A DNA stretch of 64,000 bases. Origin: Pagrus major (Eukaryota; Chordata; Actinopteri; Spariformes; Sparidae). Location: the NCBI RefSeq assembly GCF_040436345.1, contig NC_133216.1, positions 1,432,533 to 1,496,532 of the forward strand, written 5' to 3'. A model generated the notes under the pieces. It made no database searches and had not been told where the DNA came from. It saw nothing but the letters and a program-made list of their open reading frames with translations. The translations under genes were made by a program, and so were the position numbers. Positions 1 through 54,552 of this stretch are shown here, piece by piece. Numbering within the stretch: position 1 is the first letter of the stretch; the number at the start of each line of letters is the position of its first letter.

Positions 1-699
1 CAGAGCTCACTTCATTCATGTGCATTTATTTCATGAGAGCAGTGATGCAGAAACACTGAACTGCTGCCAGGCCGAAGAGGAGGAGAGGATGTGGTGTGAT
101 CTGTAAGGCTGGGGTTGGCGGTTCAATTCCTGGTGTTCCTGACCCACACAGATCCCTGCGGCTGTGGCACTTTTCTGCTACAATAAACAGGGTTTGTTCC
201 TCCTGAGGCTTCAAAGTGGGTCCGCCTGTTGTGTTTCTTTTACTTCAGCGCCTCACGAGGCTGCGTTCTTTCTTTCTTTCTTTCTTTCTTTTACTGACGC
301 AAACAGAAAAAGTTTGGCTTTTAATTTGGTGCCAAACACAAAGAGTTTGGCTCCGGCTTCAGAACCAGCGAGGGATAAAACATCAAACGGAGTCGGACTG
401 GTTTCTAAAGTGCTTTTTAAAAAGCTGTAATTCTGCCTCTGAGCTGACGCTGACACAGACACATGTGGAGCTGTTCGGATCACAGCAGACGCTCAGAACA
501 CACCTGGCAGGTGATTGGACGACCTCTTTTCCAATCACCTGACAATTAACTTTTTTAAAAAACTTTTTTTTCATTATTGACATTTTAACTTTGACATGCA
601 ATATTTAATTTGATCTTTAACGTTATTTTTATCGCTTGTTTTTATCTTGTATTATTTGAACTATTCATGTAATTGTAATTGTGTGCGTCAGTCTCTAAA

Positions 700-781
700 C
701 CCGTTTTTATTTTCTTCATATCCCAAGTTGTTCCCAAGAAAGGTGCTGTATAAATAACGTTTGATTGATTGATTGATTGAT
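700..781 (+). repeat. Retroelement 3'-tail-like segment with (TTGA)n
   Basis: The aaaggtgctgtataaataac motif followed by four to five TTGA units. Fish LINE/SINE 3' ends commonly look like this (gtgctatataaataa plus a short tandem tail). Family not determined. Confidence 0.5.
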
Positions 782-2904
782 CTGTTTATGACGGGCTAAC
801 GTCAACCAATCAGATCAACAGTAGGTAACTCAAACTCTCCCGTTCTGATAGGACTGATGCTATAACGGCTACGCTAACCTCTGGAGGAGCTGCCGTCAGC
901 TGTTTTCAGATGAACAGTCTCTTCTCTCGCTGCTCGTCACATCTCAATCACACCTGTAGCTGCCAGTAGTTCCTCGCAGGACTCTGATTGGTTCAACCTC
1001 TGTGTGTTCGGACCTGGTCTTGTGAGTCCAGCTGCCTGGCGAGGTGAGCCGTTCTGTATCGAACATGGGATTGGAGCGGACAAATTGAAATCCCTGAAAA
1101 GGGATTAATAAAGTTTTGTAGTAACGAAGCTGAATTGATGTTTGTGTATAAAAAGACGCATCTAAAATTACAGCTCATCTCACTCTCAGCATGTTAAACA
1201 CAGCTCTGGGTTTGACGCTGCAGTCGCCTCTTGTTCGGTGGCATAAAGAGAGAGAAAAGGTCACACAGGGAGTGGTCTGGGTGGGCGGATGGGTCATACG
1301 CTGGACTTTCCCTCCTGAGACCAGACTCAAGGCTGACTTGTTATGTCATGTCAGAAAGCTAACCTACGCGAGTGTTGGTGTCTAAACTAAACAGACATCG
1401 AGCGCGTCACCAGGTTCAGTTACAACGTCACGATATTTGAGCGTTTGCCAGCGAGCTTTATTTTGAAAGTCATAACCACATCCCTCCAACGTGAACATTT
1501 CTTTCAGCAGCCGTGTTTCGATCCATTTCTCAGATGATTCAGTGACTTTGTAAACGGGTTGTTTGGATTAAGAAGCTGGAGAATGGTCTGGGCTCAGTTT
1601 AAACGCCCTCCTCGCTGCCTCCCTGGTGATGTGGTGTATCTCTGTTTAAAACGGGCCGGACTCAGAGCTAAACAGAACAAGATCAAACGGGCTGGACGAG
1701 CTTGTTTGTTTGAGGCCTTGACGTCTCTCGTCTCCTCTGCAGGTCCGGTCAGAGTCAGAGGTGGTTTTCTGTTCTCATCTGGTCTCCAGCTCTTCATTGG
1801 ACCTGTGTGTTGTCTGATGGATGTGTTTAATGTCCTCGTTAATCAGAGAACGAGCAGATGTTACTGTGATGAAGCTAAAGAGCTGGTCAGAGGTGGGAGG
1901 TTGTTTCAGAGTGAAATGATGCTAACAGTGGACTTGTTGAAGGTTTTGCGAGGACGCTGATGCTGCTACAGGTTATTATTACACATGTCTGTATTTAAAA
2001 AGCCATCCTGCCTCTCCTGTGGACCTGGGACTGTGTGCTGCTGTAATCTTGGCTGAACTGATGGATGATGGATACAGGAGAATGAAGATGTGTGTGTGTG
2101 TGTAGCTGTTGTGTTTGGGACTTGGCAGGACGGAGGATGACGATGAGGATGAATTGTGGGAACGGACGGAGAGTTTTCAGGATGATCGTCTGCCAGCTGT
2201 AACAGTCTGGAGTCAGTTTAGTGTCACACTAACCTCCGTCGACTCGTCCAGACTGCTTCACTCTCACTGAACTTTATACGATCGTTTCTGATTATAGTTT
2301 CTAAATGTTTTCCACAAACTGGCCGTGAACCAGAGTTTTACTTAAACTCTGCGGCAGAAAGACGGCCGTTAACTCTGTGAAGCTGGAGAGCAGCATCAGG
2401 ATCCTGGAGGTCCTTCAAGACCCAACATAAACTCTGTAAACCTCCGTGTGTTGTTCAGGCACGAAAAACTGAAACTGACTCTCTGAATTTTATATGAACT
2501 GTGAAGTTAATGTGGATCAGTCTCCGTCTCTGATACTCGACCCAGTTTATAATGTCAGTAATGTCCGTGCAGCAGCAGCAGGTGGTCAGCATCATCATCA
2601 GCCTCCGTCCAGAGAAGGAAAACATTCAGTTCGTTCCTGCTAACAATCAAAAACCGTTCACGTTCATTTCATTTCATTGTGCTTTGTTCTTTGGTGAATT
2701 TGATAAAAAAGGAGCTTTAGCTCCTGGCAGGTTTTCCAGAACTTTCTTTTCATTTGTGTTTTCAGGTTTAAAAACATGAGGACAGAAAAATGAATACATT
2801 TTTCCATAATTTCATATATTAATCAATCCAGTTGTCCTTTGACGGCGGGTTTGCCTGCAGCCACTAACGTGTGATGACTTTCTTGCTTCCAACCAAAACT
2901 TTAT

Positions 2905-3060
2905 TGTTACGTTGTGCAAAAAATTGATGAGGACCCAAATGCAAAACACTCAGGAGGCAGGATGAGGGGGAACAAGGAGCGCTTTATTTAACAAAAGCTG
3001 AATAATCCAAAAAACCAAGAAGTGCAAAAATACCACAAAACAAAGTACAACCAAAAGTTC
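2905..3060. repeat. Interspersed-repeat-like segment
   Basis: The stretch with gaggacccaaatgcaaaaca, ctcaggaggcagg and gctttatttaacaaaagctg resembles a repeat I have seen widely in fish genomes. This is from memory only. No terminal structure is visible. Confidence 0.3.
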
Positions 3061-3861
3061 AAATCAGGAAAAACAGGAACAACAAACAGGCGTGAATAAG
3101 AACAGAACTATCGAGGGGATGAGGTGCAGGTGGAGTGATGTGGAGAAACACCAGGAACAGGTAAAGCAGACCGGTGAGCAGCACCAACATGAAAGTAATC
3201 TGCCGTTGATTTCCCACAATGCCTATCTTACACTCTGCATATGAGATACTTGTGCGATATAGATGCATGTGGACCTCTTGATCTGGACCTGCAGACGGGT
3301 CAGTGATGGTTGTTTTGGGTGGTTGTCTTGTCATCGTTGCTTGAGTTGCGATTTTCAGGTGACGCATCCCAGAACGCCTGAAATCAACCTCGTGTTGCTT
3401 GAAGCGTCTGCTGATCATGTTTCTGTCCACAGCGTGAACCTGAAGTGCTCGTCACTCGTCTGTAAAGAGTCTCACCCTCGACCCATAAATATTCTGGTTT
3501 ATTCCAAAGAAGACGATATTCCCCCGAAGCCGTCTGCACGGCTAATGAAAATAAATACCCCACTAATGATCCTGGGTACATGCAGCCAGCTCAGCCTCCC
3601 TGTTTCACTCCTCAGCGTGGCGTCGTCTGTGAACGTCCACAAACTGTTCAAGTCCTCAAAAAACGCTTCAAACTGTTTGTGTTTCTGTTCCCTCGACGAA
3701 TTAAAGTGGGCGAGAGGTCGAGAAACCCAAAACACATCAGCACATCCCACGTGTCTTCACTGGAAAACGCTACAGTCACATTCAGAAGGTCCGACATGGA
3801 GTCCAGAGTTCTGCCATCTACAGAACAATAATTAATAAATGATGCGTCTGTGTCTCCTCAG

Positions 3862-45341
<41,480 letters not shown>

Positions 45342-46298
45342 AACTGGCTGTGAAAGGAAGAGAGAAGATGACAGAAAGATAAAAGGCATTAGAAAAGACT
45401 CGGTTCGAGCGGCTCGTGAACACGATGAGACCGCCGTGATGAAAATGATATTTCTCAAATCTTCAACTTGGGAAACAAATCTGAGGGACATAATGAATGT
45501 CGCTGATTCTGATTTGAAGACACGCCCATCGGTGTGATGCGATGTGTTTGGGATCAGACTACAAATTCAGTCTTGGTGGCTCCTGGAAAAGCCTCGTGCC
45601 CGAGAAACGACACCTTTCAAGACTGAACATTCGACCTGCGCGTGCCTCAGACTTTTCAACCTGGGCTAATGACTTTGAATGGATGCAGATGGAAAAGTCC
45701 TAATATTGTAAAAAAAAAAAAAAAGTAAAAAGAAATATGGTATAAATGGAAATGAGTCACTTTGCTGTGATCTCGCTGGATGAAACCCTGAATGTCCACA
45801 GCCGGATGCGATGGATGCGATCGGAAGTCGTTCCTCTCTGGACTCTTTCTGTGGAGGAACATTTTCATGTGAGACACTTTTGTAAAAATCCTGTTAGATC
45901 GGTAACTTTTTAGCATTTCATGAGCTGCAGTACGTCCACTTTTAATCCTGCAAACACCGAACACGTTGAAGGTCCAGCATCCAACCAGTGCTGTATGCAA
46001 TCCCAGTTAATAATGTATTATTATTATTATTATTATTATTGTTGTTGTTATTATTTTTGTTGTTTCTCTGTTTTTCTTAATATTCTGTTGATCAAACATG
46101 GATGTCTGGCTGTCTGAGGTCAGTGTTTAAGGTCGGTGATAACTGTGGTTATTAATAATCTTCATTTTTAACCATTTTTATTATTCGTTTTTTAAATTTT
46201 ATTGTTTATTTATGAAGTTAGTCTTATTCTCTTTGGCACTTATTATCCTTAAAGTAATGTCGGTATTTTGCACAGTGTCCTCAGCTCTTGTGTGTGTT

Positions 46299-46333
<35 letters not shown>

Positions 46334-46500
46334 TATGACGTGTCTGGGAGGTTGTCCTTTAACTTCAGACCAAGATAATATCTGTGTGTGTTTCCAGTGT
46401 TTGTTGTACTTCAGCTGGTTCAACTCTCTCCTGTTGTCAGCGTCCTCCAGAAAACCCTGACAGGACGACAGGTCGTATTGGACGACACTCTCTGATGCAT
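45342..46500 (+). other. plekhg2: Presumed plekhg2 3' UTR
   Basis: Follows the stop codon. Contains poly-A at about 45709-45723, (ATT)n at 46016-46046 and (TG)n at 46302-46331. I did not find an unambiguous AATAAA, so the transcript end is not placed. Confidence 0.35.
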
Positions 46501-46807
46501 GAGGCTTTTATTTTTCGGTGTCACAGATTTCTCTAAAGAAGCAGATCAGTTTACAGTAGCTGTCCTTACGTTACAGGTTCCAACTTAATCGTTTACATGG
46601 ACGCTACATAAAAAGTGCAACAAAAACGGTCTCCTGTCACCAAATGTCCACTTCAGTCACATATTTAGTCCAAAACGAAGTCTTCCATCATTGAATAGTA
46701 ACTAAATGCCAAAAACCTGCGATCGCTGACACTTTTTCATACTTTTATCAGTCAAAAAAAAGAACAGCAGACGCCGTTATCCCTCTACACAGCAGATCCT
46801 GTGCATT

Positions 46808-47486
46808 TAAATTTGATAATGCTCATTTTGCATATGTAAACATAAACATTCTGAAAACTTGTAATACAAAATATAATTGTCTCCATGTGAGTAACACGCC
46901 AGGGAAGTTTCATGTTGATAGCTGTTACAAATGTCTGAATCTTTACGCGATGAGTTGTTTCTCAGACTCTGAGCAAAAAAAACTTTCCAGTTTTTAAGGT
47001 TTCTGCAGAAAGATTTGTTCATTTGTCTTTCACAGACTGATTTATAGAACATATATTACAACAAACACGGAGAAAATGGACTTTTTATGGCTGTTGACCG
47101 TATTATCTCATTTATGGAGTGATACATTCCCTCAGTCAAAACCTTTGACCCAAATATGTCAACATGGAACAAGAAAGTTGAACCTGGCTTCATCCGATGT
47201 TCAGATTCATATGCAAATTAGTGCATTTTTTAATTTGATAATGCCCAATTTGCATATGTAAACATAAACATTCTGAAAACTTGTAATACAAAACAAAATA
47301 GTCTCGATGTGAGTAACAAGTTAAATTGACCATTTTGGTGTAAAGATGTCTGAATCTTATCTTTAAAACGAGTTGTTTCTCAGACTCTGAGCAGGAAACG
47401 TTCCAGTTTTTAAGATTTGTTCATTTATCATTCACAGACTGATTTATATTATTGAACCGTCTATGGAGAAAATGGACTTTTTATGG
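46808..47486 (+). repeat. Diverged direct duplication, offset about 422 bp
   Basis: The segment with gcatatgtaaacataaacat, tctgaaaacttgtaatacaa and gagaaaatggactttttatg occurs at 46808-47092 and again at 47229-47486, in the same order with indels. Confidence 0.85.
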
Positions 47487-50157
47487 CTCTTGACTAGAGT
47501 GATAAATTCCTTCAGTGAAAATGTTTGACTCTGGTCTCAACAACATGAGACGTACTGTGAGTAAACAGCCTGGGAAGTGTCATGGTGATAAAACCTATTT
47601 CCATGTCGTGTCTCCCCTCAAACAATAAATCTATACGAGGCTGTAAAGTGTCAGTAAACATCTGGAAGTCAAGTGATGTTGGTTTCTGTTACATGTGGTA
47701 TCTGCAGGACGCTGGTGACAAACCGGAGAGAGCTTATTGTGTTGGGGAGGTGGTGAAAAGGGAAATATTAAGTAAATCTTCATCCAGTAACCTTCATAGA
47801 GTCAGTGAGATGTTTGGAAAATAAAGGTATGTGGTGCAAAATCAACGTGCAGTGACTCATGCTTTTTCATTTGTTCTCTGAGGGTTTTTCTAATTCGTTT
47901 GTTTACCTGTTATCATTTGTTTTCTCTCCACCCGTGACTCACACCACGCCCACCAGGTTTATCTACAGACCACAAGGAATCACCGCAGTCACACATTTGC
48001 ATACTGAACCTGTGAGTCACAAACATTGGTTCCTTTTCTGCCTCCGGCAAAGTCAAGAGAGTCAATAACTCCTGGCAGACAATGAGCAGCGTTAGAGAGG
48101 AATGTAGTGTCAGACACGTGTCAGACTGTGCTGTCGCCTCCTGCAGCAGAGTGACCTGCAGTGCACTGTAACCTTATCAGTGAGGTTGTGTTCAGCAGGT
48201 GTTTATTCTAACTGATAAGCGTGGCTTGCTTTCAGTTTTGGTTTACAGCTGACAGTGGACTCTGACCTCCAGTCTCCACCTGCTGTTATTCATTCTGCCG
48301 GCCTGCGTCCACTCTGCAGCTGTCCTCACACAAAGGTAACCGCTCGTCTTTATTTCTAAAGTCTGATGAGAACCTTGAGTCAGTGATTTACACGCAGCAG
48401 ACACGCTAACAGATGAGGCTGCTTTATAAATTCATTTGATTTTAGATGCACAGGATGATGATGGCAGCGAGCAGCGGTGTAGCACCAACACAAAGTACTA
48501 CATAGCAGTAGTAGCAGCTGTCGACAGGTGTAAAGCTCACCTGGTTCACCGGCTCAGTTTAGTCGCGTAAAACCATAAAAACTCACCGCTGTCGAGTCAG
48601 CGACAGCAGCTGATTTCTACGTCCTGTAGAAATCGTCCATTTTCACGTCAGCTGGAACCAACAGTCAGAAACCTCAGAGAGAAAACAATCATTTTAAAAT
48701 CACTGATTCACAATCAGAACAATGTTCTCTTACTCGGCACCTTTTGTAAAAGCTCTGTGGATGTATTGTTTTTAATGTTCTCAGTATGACCTTTAATGAG
48801 ACAAACAAGACAGATGTGCTAACAAACAGCATATTCTACAACTGTGCAGAGCAGCCATCTTGGATTGTGAGGTCGGGTTGATGACAGTCAGATTAGAGAG
48901 CTTCCTGTTTCCCCTCATGGGACCTCATTCAGAAAAACTTTGTCTGGTCGTGAATGAAGAGAGACGCATAATTTATTTGAATGATAATTTAATATTTGTC
49001 AGTTGAAAAGAGAATTTTCCAAGTCGATAAAGTGTCAGTTTGTCGTCAAACTAATGAAATATCAGATGTGAAAACACGTCATTATAAAGACGACACAGCC
49101 GACAATGTCGTTAGCGACGTCGTCTCGTTGAACGCTCGCCAAAAACTTTCATTCAACCTTTATTTAAATCTCGAAACAGCAAACATAATCACAGAGCGAA
49201 TAAACAGAACGGTTACATAAAAAAACAGATAGGAAGCAACATGACAAAACACAAATAAAACTGAGGTGCATAAAAGATAAATGGCCGACAACCACACAGG
49301 ACAGCACGTCGTTAAAAACAGTTACATTCAAATGAAATCGGAGTCTTAAACTGACCTTGAGGTGCAACTGTGTCAAGTTCACCAGTGTTTGGACTGAAAC
49401 TGAAAGCAGTTCTCCTAAATTTAGTGTTTACCCGGAAACGTCATGTTGAATAGTGAGTCTGAGCAGCCAAGAGTGACAGTGATCATCAGCTTCGATCATC
49501 ACTACATAACAATAGTGAGAATACAGACTCAAACACCGACAGCAAACAATAAATCAAACGCTCTCACAAATAAAAGGATAAAATCCAGTAACTCGTCGCA
49601 GAGCTGAAGCCCCGCCCCTTCCTGTTCCCCTCATGGACCTCATTGATCAGAGCTTTGTCTGTAGTGATGCAGAGAGACAGGTGATGTATTGATCCTGTTT
49701 GAATCTCACAGGTGATGTGACGTCACAGCCGACGGCGTCATCAGTAACGTTGTCAGTAACGTCGTTAGTGACGTCGTTAGTGACGCCGTCCCCCAACTGA
49801 AGCATTGTAGAGCTGCTCCTGTACATCAGCAGCTCACAGGACTGAACCAGAACCAGAACTGCAGTTGTCACTATGAGCAGATTTACTGTGATGTTCATCT
49901 TGTTTACGAGCTCTTCTGAGCCCAGTTGGCTCCATGTTGGTGTTGGTTCTGGTGCTGATGAGACGATGTAGTTCACTGAGCACTTTAACACAAAACTACA
50001 TGAGGTTTGACTTTAATGCAACAAACTGACAAACATCATGTGATTGATGACCCAGTTCAACTGGATCAATAAATGACCTGTCTCTAATAACATGAGCTAA
50101 GCCTGTAATTAACTTTATGATATTTGGCTCCCGTCTCTGCCGATGGCGTCTCTTTAA

Positions 50158-50193
50158 GCGTCAGTTATACATCTAATGATGTATAACTGACGC
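50158..50193. repeat. Perfect 16-bp hairpin with 4-nt loop
   Basis: gcgtcagttatacatc, loop taat, gatgtataactgacgc. Arms are exact reverse complements. It could be the remnant of a palindromic element or an extruding structure; no gene adjoins it. Confidence 0.9.
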
Positions 50194-50749
50194 AGCTCAA
50201 TGAAGGCTCGTTTTATTATCCGGTCGCTGTTGTGCTGCGTTTGATCTCAATGGGAACCCGACACCCTCCTGAGGTGGAGGATCCGGTCTGATCACATTCT
50301 GATTTGATGCTGTGTCGCAGGTGCGCTTGTGTTAACATGAGTTTTTTCCTGATCCAGATCAGATATCAGATTCCTGTGTCACATGCCCAAGGAAAAGTTA
50401 GACACTCGATCCCTTTCTTGACAGTGTGATATGATGGATCGGTTCCACGTTCACGTTCTGTCCGGTAAATATGTAACTGCAGCCAGTTAAACTGAACAAA
50501 TCAACATGTTATGTCTCGTTTGTTTAATCCGTGGAAAACTCAAAAACTCCTCGACACTGACTGAAGCCCAGGTCAGACCCGGCAGTGTGTACTGACCCGT
50601 CTCGGCCCTGTTTTCGTACAGCTGCGACTGTTTGATACAAGCCTCAACGGTTGAATTAAGCCGACTGTTAAACTGACAACTTCTCTGCTTTTCCTCTGCA
50701 GAGGTGGGAACTAACAAAGTACAAATACTTCATTACTGTCCTTCAGTAC

Positions 50750-51165
50750 ATGTTTCAGGTATCTGTCCTGTACCTGAGTATCTCTGAGACTTTCCCTCTC
50801 TACATCTGAACACAAACATCTGAACTTTCTCCTCCTCACAGCTTCAAACAGCCTCGTTACTTTAGTTTGATGCATTTGAGGTGAATTATGGATTATTGTT
50901 ATTTGGCGTCATCGCACGCCGCCTTCCCAACATCACCAGACTGATGTCGACCTATCAGAGCACATCACGCACGGCAGACGCAGCGAGACGAAACAAAGAC
51001 GTAAAGACGTAAGCAGACAGAGAGGGAGGCTGAATGGGGAGAAAAGGCGTGTTAGTGTCTCGTATCTGCAGAGAGTTTCTTATTTTCTCTCTTTGTTGCT
51101 GCTCGGGACGCTTTACCAACCCAACATGTGGCTGTTTGACGTCCTGGGAATGAGACTCAACAACC
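50750..51165 (+). repeat. Dispersed repeat, copy A (inverse of copy C)
   Basis: 50750-51003 matches the reverse complement of 55944-56175 apart from a roughly 20-bp insertion. 51095-51161 matches the reverse complement of 55559-55625. It runs directly into the palindrome. The segment just before (50699) starts cagaggtggg, like some fish hAT ends. Confidence 0.85.
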
Positions 51166-51219
51166 AACTATCTTTGTGGTGCGTTCAGGAACAGCTGGGA
51201 CAAATCCTTTTTTACTCTG

Positions 51220-53285
51220 ATACTCTGAGTACATGTCAGAGCCTGTACTCGATTACTTTTACTGGAGTAAAGAAGCTGAATCAGTACTTCTACTTTTACC
51301 AGAGTCTGTTTGTACACAAGTACCTGAACGTCTCCTGGAGGACAGACTGTGGCCATCTTGTATTCACAACCACTCTCTCTCTCTCTCTCTCTCTTTCACT
51401 CACTCAACCACACACTCATTCATATTTTAAGAAGCAACAAATTATATCCAGCTATTAAAAAGTCTGTACAGAGTCGCTGTGATGAACCGGAAGGTTTTTT
51501 CAGAACCCACTGCAGCTGTTCACAAGCCTCAGCTCGTCTTGCTGTGAGTCTTTGGTGTGAACAGGGTTTCAAACCTCCAGGAGTCGCCACAGGTCGCCTG
51601 GCAGCGTCGCACTGATCGTAGGTAATTACAGCTGCTCCCGGGGCCTTAATTCATCTGCACCAATCAGACCAAACATTACACCAGCCACTCAAACTACTAT
51701 CAGCTCCCAGTTAAGTGGTGTCTCCATCTGCAGAGAGGATAATTACATTAAGTTGTGGAAAATCCATTAAGTTGTGTCTCCATCTGCAGACACAATATTT
51801 AAATGTAAATTGTTAATTTTCAGTGATGTTGTTATGAAATTTGAACCTGGGCCATGTCAGACTTTATGATGTGGACCCAGTGTGTTATGAGTTTTGCTCT
51901 TTGAAGAGGCTGTTTGTCCACCTCAGCTCTTGTGTTTGGCTTTTTTAATTGCACAAAGTTTGTGTAATAAGGAAATAAAGAGCTATAATGAGTTTTCACC
52001 TTCTTTTTTTAAGGTATTTTGAGGTCACAAAATGGCATATTTAAATGTAAATTGTTAATTTTCAGTGATGTTGTTATGAAATTTGATCCTGGGCCACGTC
52101 AGACTTTATGATGTGGACCCAGTGTGTTTTATAGGGGCAGTTGCAGCTCATCTACAGGCTGATTTTTGCCTTAAAAAAGAAAAAATATTTAATAATTCAG
52201 TCTACAACAACCTGCAAACATCTCACACACTCGCCTCCTACGCTTCACATGAAACTGATATGCTGAAGATTTTTCTCCATAAAAACGCAGCCACATATAA
52301 GAAGAATTTGCACAGGAGGGAGTTGATCTGAACCCTGTTGGACTGGTGCTACTTTCCAACACTGTGTGGTCCAATATTCAGATATTTGCTCATTTTCCAG
52401 CAGTGACCCGGCATGTGTTTCGTCAGAAACTGACACTCCCAGTGCCAGATCCAAGTTTTTCCCACGAGAACCATTCGGCCCCTGTGTTTGTCCTGTTTGT
52501 CCATCTGTTCCCAGGCCTCATATCTATCCTAAACATAGATTAAATAAAGTGCCTTCAGTGTTAAGTGCTTCTGTCATTGAACTGTAGAAGTTTGAAGACT
52601 GAATTATTTAATTAGTTTTCTGTTTTAATGCAAAAATCAGCCTGTAGATGAGCTGCAACTGCCCCGATAAAACACACTGGGTCCACATCATAAAGTCTGA
52701 CATGGCCCAGGTTCAAATTTCATAACAACATCACTGAAAATTAACAATTTACATTTAAATACTGTGTCTGCAGATGGAGACACAACTTAATGTAATTATC
52801 CTCTCTGCAGATGGAGACACCACTTAACTGGGAGCTGATAGTAGTTTGAGTGGCTGGATAGTGTAATGTTTGGTCTGATTGGTGCAGATGAATTAAGGCC
52901 CCGGCAGCAGCTGTAATTACCTACGATCAGTGCGACGCTGCCAGGCGACCTGTGGCGACTCCTGGAGGTTTGAAACTCACAGCAAGACGAGCTGAGGCTT
53001 GTGATCAGCTGCAGTGGGTTCATCACAGCGACTCTGTACAGACTTTTTAATAGCTGGATATAATTTGTTGCTTCTTAAAATATGAATGAATGTGTGGTTG
53101 AGCGAGTGAAAGAGAGAGAGAGCAGCAGAGAGTGGCTGTGAATACAAGATGGCCACAGTCTGTCCTCCAGGAGACGTTCAGGTACTTGTGTACAAACAGA
53201 CTCTGGTAGAAGTAGAAGTACTGATTCAGCTTCTTTACTCCAGTAAAAGTAATCGAGTACAGGCTCTGACATGTACTCAGAGTAT
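51220..53285. repeat. Two-kilobase imperfect palindrome (fold-back element)
   Basis: Arms 51220-52202 and 52597-53285 are inverted copies with high identity. They differ by a (CT)n expansion (51372-51394), short indels and a 92-bp direct duplication in the left arm (51795-51886 and 52037-52128). The 394-bp centre is unique. A tail at 53287-53352 matches copy C. No transposase is visible; a fold-back or MITE-type element is likely. Confidence 0.93.
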
Positions 53286-53788
53286 GAGAGTTCAGATGTA
53301 GAGAGGGAAAGTCACAGAGATACTCAGGTCATCTCTGGATTTGATCTTGAACTCTCTTTATTGTCGCTCTGTTTTACATCTGCTGTAGAAATACATGTGA
53401 CTGGAGCAGAAACATGAGATCTGTCTGTGGGTGGCACCTTCGGTCGAGGATCGCAGAATATCCGGTGAAGGTACTTTAAACCCGTCCGATATCCTCCCCT
53501 GTTCTGCAACAACCAAATGGGAAATTTATGGAGAATGTGAATCATACATCTGGAGTCTGGATTACACAGACTTTCTCTGTTAAAATAACCTCTAATGGAG
53601 CTGGTTCAGCAGCCGTGTTTGTAAAAGAGGATCATGTCAAACCCACCAAGTCTTTCTCATGTTCCTCAGCCAGCTGTGCCTCTCCCAAAGTTTCCTCTGC
53701 CATGAAATGATTTATGTAACTTCACTCCCTGCAGGCTTTGTGACAGGGATACTACTCGACCAGAAAATGAGCAGGGAGGAGCTGGAGG

Positions 53789-53796
53789 CATAAAAA
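53789..53796 (+). promoter_or_regulatory. Possible TATA-like box for il15l
   Basis: cataaaaa in a purine-rich region 0.8 kb upstream of the il15l ATG. If used, transcription would start near 53820 and the 5' UTR would be long and rich in ATGs. No independent support; the leader could also contain an unseen upstream exon. Confidence 0.2.
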
Positions 53797-53858
53797 CTCC
53801 TCACAGAAGAGGTGGGAGCTGAGAGAGATCTTATCCGAGCAGTGGGAGGAGTGAGTAA

Positions 53859-53868
53859 GAAAGTGAAA
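53859..53868 (+). promoter_or_regulatory. IRF/ISRE-type motif upstream of il15l
   Basis: GAAAGTGAAA matches the GAAANNGAAA core bound by interferon regulatory factors. It lies 0.75 kb upstream of the start codon. A TATA-like cataaaaa is 63 nt before it (53789-53796). IRF sites occur in mammalian IL15 promoters; function here is inferred. Confidence 0.35.
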
Positions 53869-54552
53869 ATAGGAGTGCGAGTGAGAGGAAAGTGTCAGAG
53901 GGGAGAGGAGCTCGGAGGTGAAAGTCCCTCCACACAGCGCAGACACTGAAACACCACGTGGAGCCGGACGGCAGCAGAAGATCAGCTGCTCGCGGATGGA
54001 AACTTTCTGCTCGTTCTCCTCCCCGTCCCACAGATTTACTGCCCTCGAGCTGCTCCGGGAGCTTTTTTTCCGGTGAACTGAAGAGACAACAGCGAGATAA
54101 GCTGCCTGTTTCTCTGATGGAGTTTGGTTCTGGATGGTTTTCAGACTTCAGCTGTTTTTCTAATTTGGCTTCATGTTTTTAGTTTTTGTATTTTTCCGTC
54201 CGGAGGATTAACTGACGGAGTGAGTCAGGATGTCACTCTTTGGAGCCACTTTCAAGTCGTCCTCGGTACCAGAAATAAGCTCCAGATAAAAAACTTTAAA
54301 TCTCTTTCTCTCCTGATCTCTGCTCTCTGTTTCAATCCAGCGGCTTCACAAGGAATCTGGCGCCTTGCTCGGGGGCTCCTCAACACTCGCTGGAGGCTGA
54401 GGAAGCACCACGCCTTCCAGATTTCCTCAGCTGGTCTGGGATTCACACTGACTTCTGGCAGGATTACAGGAACATCTGGATCTTCTAACATGGACTTGTT
54501 TACAAACTCTCCCAGCTGTGACTGATCTGAACTTTAAGGCCTGAAGATCTCC

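Larger units (their letters stand above)
1..3861. other. Upstream intron or flank of plekhg2
   Basis: No exon with DH-domain similarity was found here, so the 5' exons are probably outside. It holds a CTTT microsatellite (267-291), a retroelement-like tail with (TTGA)n (700-781), a second tail-like segment near 1080-1125 (gggattaataaagtt) and a repeat-like segment at 2905-3060. Confidence 0.5.

Noticed and set aside
1..3861. Search for the missing 5' DH-domain exons of plekhg2
   Set aside because: No translation here resembles the RERVVxEIVETERxYVRDL or NIEDIYEF stretches expected just before the exon at 3862, so they are taken to lie outside the window.
54124..54525. 133-codon frame upstream of il15l
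   Set aside because: It lies in the probable 5' UTR or promoter and ends before the il15l start. It has no family similarity and could at most be a long uORF.
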